Below, in pieces: positions 7,799 through 15,648 of a stretch of 28,666 bases of DNA. The stretch lies in contig CAAGAX010000056.1 of assembly GCA_900767915.1 (NCBI GenBank), positions 1 through 28,666 of the forward strand. Direction: 5' to 3'. Each line of letters starts with the position of its first letter. The first letter of the stretch is position 1. Below the pieces are notes generated by a model. That model worked only from the letters and a program-made list of their open reading frames with translations. It had not been told where the DNA came from and did not search any database. Source of the DNA: Acholeplasmatales bacterium (lineage in GTDB: Bacteria > Bacillota_I > Bacilli_A > Acholeplasmatales > Anaeroplasmataceae). A program made the position numbers and the translations under genes.

Positions 7799-9220
7799 TT
7801 AATATCTAAAGCCACCCTTGCCTTTTCCTTTACCTTTTTTAGCCTTAGGCATGCCTGCTATTCCTGAATAATTACCATTTTTCATTTGAGATTGCATTCT
7901 CTTCATTTGAGTTTCATCCATGCCTTTCATTTTCTTCATAGATTCCTTCATGGCATTTAAAGACTGTCTTAGCTTATTAACCTCTTGGATTGATCTACCA
8001 CTACCTTTAGCAATACGATCACGACGCTTAAAGTCTTTTTCGATTAATTCTGGATGTAATCTTTCCTTTTCAGTCATCGAATAAATGATTGCTTCTATCT
8101 TATCAAATGCTTTATCATCAACATTGCTAACTGCATCCTTCATTTGTCCTAAGCCAGGAATAAATCCTAAAATCTTTGATAAAGATCCCATTCTTTTAAT
8201 CATTTTAAATTGCTTTAAAAGGTCATTATAATTAAATGAATCACTCATCATTCTTTCAGACATTGATTTCATTTCATCTTCATCAATATTATCAGTTACA
8301 GTATCAATTAAAGATAATACATCACCCATACCTAGGATTCTATCAGCTAATCTATCAGGATAAAATATTTCCATCGCATCAAGCTTTTCACCTGTTGACA
8401 TAATCTTAATAGGAATACCTGTCATTTCTTTAATAGATAGAGCTGCACCACCACGAGTATCACCATCAAGCTTTGTTAAAATAATACCTGTTATATCTAA
8501 ATCCTTATGGAATGCTAGGGCAACATTTACCGCATCCTGTCCTGCCATCGCATCAACAGTTAATAATATTTCATCAGGATGAGCAATATCCTTAATGTTT
8601 TGTAATTCCTTCATTAAGCCTTCGTTTATTTGTAAACGACCAGCTGTATCAATAAATACTAAATCACAGCCTTCTTCCTTAGCCTTTTTTAAACCCTCAG
8701 TAACAATTTTTTCTGCTGATACCTTTGTTCCCATTTCAAATACAGGAACATTTATAGATTTTCCTAAAGTGACTAATTGATCGACCGCAGCAGGTCTATA
8801 AATATCTGCTGCAATTAAAAATGGTTTCTTTTTTAACTTTTTACGATAGAATAATGCCATTTTACCTACTGCTGTAGTTTTTCCTGCACCTTGTAAACCA
8901 ACAGCCATAACTACTGTCATTCCACTATTCTTTATATTTAGCTCAACTGCATCGTTACCTAAGGTGTTTTTTAATTCTTCACGTACTATTTTAACAACCT
9001 GTTGTCCTGGATTTAAACCCTTTAAAATATCTTCACCTAAAGATTTTTCTTTAACATTTGCTAAAAATTTTTTAACAACCTTATAGTTAACATCGGCTTC
9101 AAGTAATGAAAGTCTAACCTCTCTTAGCATTTCATCAATATCATTTTCATTTAATTTGCCCTTACCTGTAATTCGACGTAAACCCATTTGAAGGCGAGAG
9201 CTCAAGTTATCAAATGCCAT
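7799..9220 (-). CDS. ffh: Signal recognition particle GTPase Ffh (SRP54)
   Basis: Ffh binds signal peptides of nascent chains with its M domain and docks on FtsY to deliver ribosomes to the membrane. The 473-residue protein has the N domain (about 1-95), then the G domain with P-loop 'GLQGAGKTT' (108-116), 'DTAGR' (191-195) and 'TKLDGDTRGGAAL' (249-261). A Met-rich M domain follows from about 300 on. The C-terminus ends in a Gly-Lys stretch (KGKGKGKGGFRY). It is the last gene of ftsY-ylxM-ffh, four bases after ylxM, with AAGGAG overlapping the end of ylxM. The partner 4.5S RNA gene is not in the window. Confidence 0.98.
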   Translation of the reverse strand: MAFDNLSSRLQMGLRRITGKGKLNENDIDEMLREVRLSLLEADVNYKVVKKFLANVKEKSLGEDILKGLNPGQQVVKIVREELKNTLGNDAVELNIKNSGMTVVMAVGLQGAGKTTAVGKMALFYRKKLKKKPFLIAADIYRPAAVDQLVTLGKSINVPVFEMGTKVSAEKIVTEGLKKAKEEGCDLVFIDTAGRLQINEGLMKELQNIKDIAHPDEILLTVDAMAGQDAVNVALAFHKDLDITGIILTKLDGDTRGGAALSIKEMTGIPIKIMSTGEKLDAMEIFYPDRLADRILGMGDVLSLIDTVTDNIDEDEMKSMSERMMSDSFNYNDLLKQFKMIKRMGSLSKILGFIPGLGQMKDAVSNVDDKAFDKIEAIIYSMTEKERLHPELIEKDFKRRDRIAKGSGRSIQEVNKLRQSLNAMKESMKKMKGMDETQMKRMQSQMKNGNYSGIAGMPKAKKGKGKGKGGFRY

Positions 9221-9224
9221 ATTT

Positions 9225-9521
9225 CTACTCCTTTAAAATAGAAAGAATCTCTTCAATTTGATTTTCACTTAAATCAAGTAAAGAAATCTTTTTATATTTT
9301 TTGTATAAATTAAGTTTTTTCTCATAATCAAATAAACTTTGTTCAACTCTTTTAATTTGATCATAAACACCATTTCTAGATATATTATAATTCTCAGCTA
9401 TTTCTGATAATGATAAATCTAAAAAATAATATGATTCAAAATACATTTGCTGCTTATTTGTTAAAAGACTTTGATATATATCATAAAGTTCTATTAAATA
9501 TTCTCTACTATCAGGCTGCAT
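9225..9521 (-). CDS. ylxM: YlxM-family helix-turn-helix protein
   Basis: This 98-residue protein has the sigma-like helix-turn-helix of the YlxM/p13 family: 'LTNKQQMYFESYYFLDLSLSE', then 'IAENYNISRNGVYDQIKRVE', followed by a Lys-rich helix. The family is almost always located between ftsY and ffh in Gram-positives. In streptococci it modulates SRP GTPase activity; the role here is inferred from that. The preferred ATG is at 9519-9521 with GAGGAA five bases upstream, one base after the ftsY stop. A longer frame beginning at 9575 would overlap ftsY and is less likely. Confidence 0.92.
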   Translation of the reverse strand: MQPDSREYLIELYDIYQSLLTNKQQMYFESYYFLDLSLSEIAENYNISRNGVYDQIKRVEQSLFDYEKKLNLYKKYKKISLLDLSENQIEEILSILKE

Positions 9522-9522
9522 A

Positions 9523-10488
9523 TTATTCCTCAAAGAAATCAGCAAATAATCCATATAGATATTGTTCGATATCAAAAACCTCTAAATCATCTACACCTTC
9601 ACCTAATCCTATGTATTTAATAGGAATTCCTAATTCATGTCTAATCGCAAGAACAATACCTCCCTTAGAAGTACCATCAAGCTTAGTTAAGATAACACCT
9701 GTAACATCAGTTGCTTCTTTAAAAGCTTTAGCCTGTAGCATACCATTTTGGCCTGTAGTTGCATCTATTACAAGTAAAGTCTCATGAGGTGCATCAGGAA
9801 TTTCATGCTGAATAACTCTTTTCATTTTAGAAAGCTCATTCATTAAATTAACCTTATTTTGTAAACGACCAGCTGTATCACATAATAATATATCATACCC
9901 TTCTGTTTTAGCCTTTTTAACCGCATCAAACATTACTGATGATGGGTCACTTCCAGCCTCATGAGTTACAATATCAACACCAATTCTTTTAGCCCAAACT
10001 GTTAATTGCTCAATAGCTCCAGCTCTAAAAGTATCTCCTGCAGCTAATAAAACCTTTTTACCTTCCTTTTTATATTGGTTTGCAATTTTAGCTATACTTG
10101 TAGTTTTACCAACTCCATTAACTCCAACAAATAAAATAACAGATAATCCATTTTTATTTAAATTAAGATTAGCATTTACTACCTCACCATTTAAATATAT
10201 TTCAAACATTTTATCCATTATCATTTCTTGAAGTAAAAGAGGATCAGTAATCTTTTTTACACTAACCTCTTTTCTTAAATCATCAATAAAATCAACAACT
10301 GTATCAACACCAATATCAGCCATTATAAAGATTTCTTCTAATGAATCAAATAAATCATCATCTATTTTATCACTTTTTGATAATATTTCTTTTAAAGAAG
10401 CTAAAGCACCTTCTCTTGTTTTATGTAGTCCAAGCTTGTACTTTTTACTTTTTTTATCTTTTCTTTTAAATAAATCAAAAAAACCCAT
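9523..10488 (-). CDS. ftsY: SRP receptor FtsY
   Basis: This 321-residue protein is the membrane-associated GTPase that receives the SRP-ribosome complex. It has a short basic N-terminus (MGFFDLFKRKDKKSKK) without the long acidic A domain, as is common in Firmicutes. The NG domain follows, with P-loop 'GVNGVGKTT', 'AAGDTFRAGAIEQL', 'DTAGRLQ' and 'TKLDGTSKGG'. The ATG at 10486-10488 is preferred over a GTG at 10497: the ribosome site GGAG at 10497-10500 is correctly spaced for the ATG and would overlap the GTG. It is the first gene of the SRP operon, with its own promoter (10512-10540) behind the topA terminator. In many Firmicutes smc precedes ftsY; here topA does. Confidence 0.97.
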   Translation of the reverse strand: MGFFDLFKRKDKKSKKYKLGLHKTREGALASLKEILSKSDKIDDDLFDSLEEIFIMADIGVDTVVDFIDDLRKEVSVKKITDPLLLQEMIMDKMFEIYLNGEVVNANLNLNKNGLSVILFVGVNGVGKTTSIAKIANQYKKEGKKVLLAAGDTFRAGAIEQLTVWAKRIGVDIVTHEAGSDPSSVMFDAVKKAKTEGYDILLCDTAGRLQNKVNLMNELSKMKRVIQHEIPDAPHETLLVIDATTGQNGMLQAKAFKEATDVTGVILTKLDGTSKGGIVLAIRHELGIPIKYIGLGEGVDDLEVFDIEQYLYGLFADFFEE

Positions 10489-10511
10489 TATTACCACTCC
10501 ATCTCGAAAAG

Positions 10512-10540
10512 ATTATATCATAAAATATTTAAAATACAAA
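10512..10540 (-). promoter_or_regulatory. Promoter of ftsY-ylxM-ffh
   Basis: A perfect minus-strand TATAAT (10512-10517) lies 23 bp upstream of the ftsY start. The -35 is weak (TTTGTA at 10535-10540, 17 bp spacing, or TTGTAT one base closer). Confidence 0.5.
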
Positions 10541-10544
10541 TAAA

Positions 10545-10570
10545 TGGACCTAGTTTTTTTACTAAGTCCA
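10545..10570 (-). terminator. Terminator of topA
   Basis: A 10-bp stem with one G-U pair in the minus-strand RNA (10545-10554 with 10561-10570) is followed on the minus strand by TTTATTTG. The tail is less T-rich than a classic terminator. It lies 6 bp past the topA stop. Confidence 0.65.
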
Positions 10571-10576
10571 CATTTT

Positions 10577-13027
10577 TTAATTCTTATTTAAAGATTCAAA
10601 TTCATCCTTAGACATAATATTTTTACATCTTGGATAATTGCTACAGCCATAAAAGATATTTCCTTTATTAGCGCCTCTAGTAGCAGTTCTTTTAATCATA
10701 TGTCCTTTATTACAAATAGGACAAATTACTTCTGGTATAAATTCTTCTTTTTCTTTTTCACTACAATGACTTGCACAATAAATATTGCCATCCTTATCCT
10801 TTAGCATCAAATCATGACAGTTTGGACAATATTCACCAGTAGGCTCGTTATCATAAATATTTTTACATTTTGGATAATTACTACAGCCATAGAAAACATT
10901 ACCTTTATTTTTACCTCTTAATGCTTTTCTTGCTATAATATGACCACTACCGCATTTTGGACAAATTAAATCCTTTATTGTTGATTCTTCATTACAATGA
11001 TTACTACAATATTCATTTCCATTATCATCAATAAGCATAATACTGCCGCAATTAGGGCATATATCACTTGTTGGCTTATCATTATAAATAACCTTACATT
11101 TAGGATAATTATTACAGCTATAGAACATTTTACCCTTATTAGTGCCTTTTGATGCTATCTTTCCTACTAACATTCCTGTTTGACATGATGGACAATGAAT
11201 ACCAGTTTCAAATATTTCATTTTCTTCGTTTTTCTTTATGAATTTGCATTCAGGGTAATTACTGCAGGCAATAAATTCACCATATCTACCTAATCTTATA
11301 ACTAAAGGTGCACCACATTCAGGACATACCTCATCTAGCAAAATAGGATATTTAGCAACCATATTTTTTTGTGCATCTTCAAAAATAGGAATAAAGCCAT
11401 CATAAAATTCATGAAGCTCAGTAAGCTTTTCCTTTTCGCCTCTAGCTATTTTATCTAAATCACTTTCCATATTAGCAGTATATTTAACGTTTATAATTAA
11501 ATTAAAATATTCTTCAAGCTTTTCAGTAGTTAATATTCCCTGCTCAGTTGGAATTAGGCTCTTCTTTTCTAATACAACATATTCACGTTCCTTTAGTGTT
11601 TGAATAGTTTGAGCATATGTAGAAGGTCTTCCTATACCTAAATCCTCCATATCCTTAATTAAGCTTGCCTCAGTATAACGCTTCTTTGGTTCAGTCATTT
11701 TATCTAATATATTAATCTCAAGAGCATTATAAGAATCTCCTAATTTAAAGCTAGGTAATAATGTATTAGAATCATCTTCAGTTTTACCATATACTTTTAA
11801 ATAACCATCAAACACTAATGTTTGACCATTTGTTTGCCATAATGAATCAGTATTCTTAAAGATAGCCTTAGTAGTATTAAATACTGCAGGGGCCATTAAT
11901 GAGGCTAAAGCACGATTATATATTAATTCATACAATCTATATTCATCATCAGTTAAATATTTACTAATTGATGATGGTGTTCTTAATATAGAAGTTGGTC
12001 TTATAGCTTCATGAGCATCTTGAGCATTCTTTTGGATTTTCGTTTTAGCAACACCTAAATATTTTGTTCCATATTCACTTAGAATATAATCATAAGAAGA
12101 TTTAACAAATGTATCAGCTAATCTAGTTGAATCTGTACGCATATAAGTAATTAATCCTAATGTCTCAGTTCCTATATTTTTTCCTTCATATAGTCCTTGT
12201 GCTATTCTCATTGTTCTTACTGGAGTAAATCCTAGCTTGTTAGATGCATCCTGTTGAAGAGTTGATGTAGTATAAGCAGGATTTGAATTTCTTTTTATTT
12301 GTTTATTTTGAATATCAGAAACAGTGAATGATAATAATCTATTTTTTAAGTTTTCTAGAATCTTACGATCCTTAATCCTATTTTTAGAATTAATTTCTTG
12401 ATCATTTAAACTAAAAAGCTTTAGCTTAAAGCTTGGGAATAAAGCTTCCATTTCATAATATGCTTCAGGGACAAAGCTTCTTATTTCCTTTTCTAAATTA
12501 ACAATCAATAATAATGCTACAGATTGAACTCTACCTGCGCTTTTTGAACCAATCTTTCTTTGTAAAAGCTTTGAAAGCTTAAATCCTAAAATTCTATCAA
12601 TCATTCTGCGGCATTCCTGACTATCAACCATTTTTAAATCTATTGGAAGAGGATTTTTTAAAGCTTCGTTTACAGCTCCCTTTGTAATTTCATGAAAGGC
12701 AATACGATTAGAATCATTAAGGTTTAAATTTAATGCATTAGCTAAATGATAGGCAATAGCTTCTCCTTCACGATCGGGGTCGGTTGCAAGTAATACTTCT
12801 TTACCCTTACAAGCCTTTTTTAATTCCTTAACTAAAGCTTCCTTGTCCTTCATTATTTTATAGTTTGGTGTGAAATTATTTAAAACATCAATTCCAAGAC
12901 CATCCTTACCAGTTGTAGCTAAATCACAAATGTGACCTTTACTTGATAATACAGTGTATCCTTTACCTAAATAGCCTGCAATTGTTTTAGATTTACTTGG
13001 TGACTCGACGATTATTATTTTATCCAT
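10577..13027 (-). CDS. topA: DNA topoisomerase I with expanded zinc-ribbon tail
   Basis: Type IA topoisomerase that relaxes negative supercoils. The TOPRIM domain has E8 ('IIVESPSKSK') and 'DPDREGEA' (D83, D85). The active-site Tyr is Y295 in 'GLITYMRTDST'. The tail from about residue 576 holds four topoisomerase zinc ribbons of the CPxC...CxNYPxC type. Between them lie extra 'CPNC...YC..HC' inserts, so that a unit of about 77-80 residues is repeated (636-712, 713-792, then a partial copy). At 816 residues it is well above the about 690 of B. subtilis TopA. The start ATG (13025-13027) has GAAAGG upstream and matches the family N-terminus; the frame opens farther but without support. It has its own promoter with a perfect TTGACA box. 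Confidence 0.97.
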   Translation of the reverse strand: MDKIIIVESPSKSKTIAGYLGKGYTVLSSKGHICDLATTGKDGLGIDVLNNFTPNYKIMKDKEALVKELKKACKGKEVLLATDPDREGEAIAYHLANALNLNLNDSNRIAFHEITKGAVNEALKNPLPIDLKMVDSQECRRMIDRILGFKLSKLLQRKIGSKSAGRVQSVALLLIVNLEKEIRSFVPEAYYEMEALFPSFKLKLFSLNDQEINSKNRIKDRKILENLKNRLLSFTVSDIQNKQIKRNSNPAYTTSTLQQDASNKLGFTPVRTMRIAQGLYEGKNIGTETLGLITYMRTDSTRLADTFVKSSYDYILSEYGTKYLGVAKTKIQKNAQDAHEAIRPTSILRTPSSISKYLTDDEYRLYELIYNRALASLMAPAVFNTTKAIFKNTDSLWQTNGQTLVFDGYLKVYGKTEDDSNTLLPSFKLGDSYNALEINILDKMTEPKKRYTEASLIKDMEDLGIGRPSTYAQTIQTLKEREYVVLEKKSLIPTEQGILTTEKLEEYFNLIINVKYTANMESDLDKIARGEKEKLTELHEFYDGFIPIFEDAQKNMVAKYPILLDEVCPECGAPLVIRLGRYGEFIACSNYPECKFIKKNEENEIFETGIHCPSCQTGMLVGKIASKGTNKGKMFYSCNNYPKCKVIYNDKPTSDICPNCGSIMLIDDNGNEYCSNHCNEESTIKDLICPKCGSGHIIARKALRGKNKGNVFYGCSNYPKCKNIYDNEPTGEYCPNCHDLMLKDKDGNIYCASHCSEKEKEEFIPEVICPICNKGHMIKRTATRGANKGNIFYGCSNYPRCKNIMSKDEFESLNKN

Positions 13028-13063
13028 AAATATCAAACCTTTCTTATCTCTTTGCAATTTAAA

Positions 13064-13092
13064 ATGTTAAAACAAAAAAATTAAATTGTCAA
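13064..13092 (-). promoter_or_regulatory. Promoter of topA
   Basis: A perfect minus-strand TTGACA (13087-13092) is followed after 17 bp by TAACAT (13064-13069), a 4 of 6 match to the -10. It is 36 bp upstream of the topA start codon. A 7-bp hairpin (CATTACT/AGTAATG, 13117-13133) sits 24 bp upstream of the -35, with no obvious function. Confidence 0.6.
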
Positions 13093-13141
13093 GAAAAATA
13101 ATTCACGCAAAATCGACATTACTTTTAGTAATGATATTTTT

Positions 13142-13175
13142 TAAAAAAATAAAAAAGAGAATTATTCGTTCTCTT
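13142..13175 (-). terminator. Terminator overlapping the rnhB stop codon
   Basis: AAGAGAA (13155-13161) and TTCTCTT (13169-13175) pair around a 7-nt loop that contains the rnhB stop. On the minus strand TTTTTTATTTTTTT follows. Confidence 0.75.
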
Positions 13176-13830
13176 CCTTACTATCCAAATCTAATGAAAG
13201 CTGCTTAGAAAAATATTTTGATACAGGGTAAAATGTTTTTCTATGAATCTTACATGGTCCATATTTTTCTAAAGCCTCTAAATGTTTTTTTGTTCCATAG
13301 CCCTTATGATTCTTAAAACCATAATTAGGATATTTAATATCCATTTTTTCCATATAACGATCTCTTGTAACTTTAGCTAAGATAGAAGCTGCTGCTATAC
13401 TTGCAGATAAAGCATCACCATGAATAATAGAATCGTGCTTTGTTTTTAGTTCATGAAGTGGCATTGCATCAATTAATACATAATCAGCCTCAATGCTAAG
13501 TCCTGCTATTGCTTCTAGCATTCCTTTTTTAGTTGCTTGATATATATTTATTTCATCAATTACTTTCTCTGGTATAAAAACAATATTATAAGCTAAAGCT
13601 TCCTTAATAATTATTTTATATAATTCTTCCCTTTTTTTACTAGAAAGCTTCTTAGAATCATTAATCCCCTCAATTCTAGAAAATGGAGGAAGTATACAAG
13701 CTGCAACACAAACAGGTCCTGCTAAAGGTCCGCGTCCTGCTTCATCCACTCCACAAATTGCTCTATAACCTAAATCATATAGTTTTTCTTCTGTTTTATA
13801 GATATTTATATCACTATTCTGGCTTTTCAT
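13162..13830 (-). CDS. rnhB: Ribonuclease HII
   Basis: RNase HII cuts RNA in RNA-DNA hybrids and removes single ribonucleotides from DNA. The 222-residue protein has the hallmark 'GVDEAGRGPLAGPV' (D29, E30), with D121 ('VLIDAMPL') and D139 ('HGDALS') completing the DEDD active site. 'SIAAASILAKVTRD' and 'YGFKNHKGYGTKKH' are also typical. The start lies inside the end of rbgA (17-bp overlap) with an AGGATGAG site, so the two are coupled. The order lepB-rbgA-rnhB is common in Firmicutes. Confidence 0.97.
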   Translation of the reverse strand: MKSQNSDINIYKTEEKLYDLGYRAICGVDEAGRGPLAGPVCVAACILPPFSRIEGINDSKKLSSKKREELYKIIIKEALAYNIVFIPEKVIDEINIYQATKKGMLEAIAGLSIEADYVLIDAMPLHELKTKHDSIIHGDALSASIAAASILAKVTRDRYMEKMDIKYPNYGFKNHKGYGTKKHLEALEKYGPCKIHRKTFYPVSKYFSKQLSLDLDSKEENE

Positions 13831-14698
13831 AGCTCATCCTACCTATCTTACATCCTCTTAAATCATTTAAAACTAAATTAAAAACTCTATCATAATCACA
13901 TATTCCACCCTTTAATAGGCAGCCTCTTCTTTTACCAATAGCTTCTATTGTTTTATATGGATCAGGATATAATTCATCTAAGTTATATCTTGCTTTTAAT
14001 AAATCAGGATATGCATTACTCATAAATTCAATAGATCTAACACAAATATTTTCTAAGTCAAGAATTTCATCCTTAATAGATCCACACATCGCAAGCTTTA
14101 AGCCTACTTCCTGATCTTCAAACTTAGGCCATAATACACCTGGAGTATCTAAAAGTAATAAATCATTAGTTACCTTAATCCATGTTTGAGTTTTTGTAAC
14201 GCCAGGCTTATCTCCAACATTTACTGCCTTTCTTTTGGCAAGAGTATTAATTAGGGTTGATTTACCAACATTAGGAATTCCTAAAATCATTGCCTTTATA
14301 GTCTTATTTTTAATACCTTTTTCTTCTCTTTTTCTAAAAAGCGATTCTAAGGCTTTATTACAATAGCTAACAACTTTATTTACATTATAGCCAGATATAG
14401 AGTCTATATCTAATGCTAATATTCCTTTATTTTTATAAAACTCTATCCATGCTTTAGTAATTGACTCATCACTTACACTAGTTTTACATAATAAAATAAG
14501 TCTTGGCTTATTACCGACAATTTCATTAACCATAGGATTAGTAGAGCTATAAGGAATTCTTGCATCCTTTAATTCGATAACTAAATCGACTAATTTAACA
14601 ATTTCCTTTATTTCTCTTTTAGCCTTAGCCATATGTCCGGGAAACCATTGAATTACTTTTCTAGAGACATTTTTATTCTCGTCTTCTTCTAAAGACAT
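13814..14698 (-). CDS. rbgA: Ribosome biogenesis GTPase RbgA (YlqF)
   Basis: This 294-residue circularly permuted GTPase needed for late 50S assembly has the order G4-G5-G1-G2-G3. The 'WFPGHMAKA' start holds the family's functional His (residue 22). G1 is 'GIPNVGKST' (140-148), G2 Thr is in 'GVTKT', and G3 is 'DTPG' (184-187). The G4 motif, normally NKxD, reads CKTS (71-74), losing the Asp that usually gives guanine specificity. The rest is well conserved, including the C-terminal 'GKRRGCLLKGG' region. The ATG at 14696-14698 is preferred with AAGGTGA upstream; a GTG at 14710 overlaps that site. It is the first gene of the rbgA-rnhB unit. Confidence 0.94.
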   Translation of the reverse strand: MSLEEDENKNVSRKVIQWFPGHMAKAKREIKEIVKLVDLVIELKDARIPYSSTNPMVNEIVGNKPRLILLCKTSVSDESITKAWIEFYKNKGILALDIDSISGYNVNKVVSYCNKALESLFRKREEKGIKNKTIKAMILGIPNVGKSTLINTLAKRKAVNVGDKPGVTKTQTWIKVTNDLLLLDTPGVLWPKFEDQEVGLKLAMCGSIKDEILDLENICVRSIEFMSNAYPDLLKARYNLDELYPDPYKTIEAIGKRRGCLLKGGICDYDRVFNLVLNDLRGCKIGRMSYEKPE

Positions 14699-14736
14699 AT
14701 AATCACTCACCTTAAATTTAAATATACATAATGGTA

Positions 14737-14765
14737 TTTATACTATAAAAATAAATTAATATCAA
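14737..14765 (-). promoter_or_regulatory. Promoter of rbgA-rnhB
   Basis: Minus-strand TTGATA (14760-14765) and TATAAA (14737-14742) are spaced by 17 bp, 39 bp upstream of the rbgA start. No convincing terminator separates it from lepB; only a 14-bp palindrome overlaps the lepB stop (14771-14784). Confidence 0.6.
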
Positions 14766-14775
14766 TAAATTTCTT

Positions 14776-15648
14776 TTAAAAGAATCTTATTTTATTAAAT
14801 GGGAAAATTCTTAAATATACTATTCCATAAATATCATCAAGCTTTACCATTCCAAAACTTCTTGAATCATTTGAATTATCTCTATTATCACCCATTAAGA
14901 TAATTTCATCTGATTCTAAAGTATATTCATAAGGAATTTCTTCAATTTCTTTATTTATAAAAAAATTATCATAATTATTTTTAGAAAAAATTTGAATTTT
15001 ATCATTATTATAATATTTAAGGACTTCATCATTTATATAAAAACGATAGGTATCTTTATCATATTTTATAGTATCTCCACCCCTAGCTATTACACGCTTA
15101 ATATAAAAACTATCATTATCTCCATAGTTACTAGCATCTAAAACTACTACATCATTTCTATCTACACTAGAGAAGATATTTACACATAAAACTTTATCAC
15201 CATCTAAAAAGGTATCTTCCATTGATTTTCCTAAAACTGTACAAGGCGATGTGATATAAATCATTAAGAATATAAAGCCCGTTAAGCATTTACATATAAA
15301 TAGTGGCATATCAAATATTTTTTCAAGCTTGAGTGACAAAGAATAATTATTTTTTTTATAGTTTTTTATATTAATAATAAGCTCAATTGTATTTACAACA
15401 AATATAAATATTAATGAAATATAATAAATAGATAATCCTGAAAGAGGAAGGTTAAATAAAAATTTTGATAAAATTTTAGAAAAGAAATATGTTCTCTTTC
15501 TAAAAACAATTGTTAAAATAAATAAAACAATACAACATATTTCAATTATTATTTTTTTATAAAATAAATTCCAATTTAAGTTTTTAATAAACTTATTTTT
15601 AGTTTTATTTTCTAATAAAACATCATTTTTATTCATTTCATTATTCAT
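14776..15648 (-). CDS. lepB: Signal peptidase I with N-terminal membrane extension
   Basis: Type I signal peptidase, which releases exported proteins from their signal peptides. The catalytic Ser is S142 in 'GKSMEDTFLDGD', the general-base Lys is K184 in 'YIKRVIARGGD', and the last box is 'GDNRDNSNDSRSFG'. Typical Gram-positive enzymes have about 180 residues and one anchor. This one has 290 residues and three hydrophobic segments before the active site (about 33-50, 72-94, 112-137). The Pro normally two residues after S-M is Asp here. The ATG (15646-15648) overlaps the end of ftsK; a TTG one codon earlier is possible. AAAGGA lies about 14 bases upstream, so coupling to ftsK translation is likely. 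Confidence 0.9.
   Translation of the reverse strand: MNNEMNKNDVLLENKTKNKFIKNLNWNLFYKKIIIEICCIVLFILTIVFRKRTYFFSKILSKFLFNLPLSGLSIYYISLIFIFVVNTIELIINIKNYKKNNYSLSLKLEKIFDMPLFICKCLTGFIFLMIYITSPCTVLGKSMEDTFLDGDKVLCVNIFSSVDRNDVVVLDASNYGDNDSFYIKRVIARGGDTIKYDKDTYRFYINDEVLKYYNNDKIQIFSKNNYDNFFINKEIEEIPYEYTLESDEIILMGDNRDNSNDSRSFGMVKLDDIYGIVYLRIFPFNKIRFF

Noticed and set aside
8595..9787. Antisense frames across ffh, ylxM and ftsY
   Set aside because: They lie opposite strongly conserved SRP genes and have no start signals.
13117..13133. Hairpin between rnhB and topA as a terminator
   Set aside because: No T-run follows on the minus strand; the real rnhB terminator overlaps its stop codon at 13142-13175.
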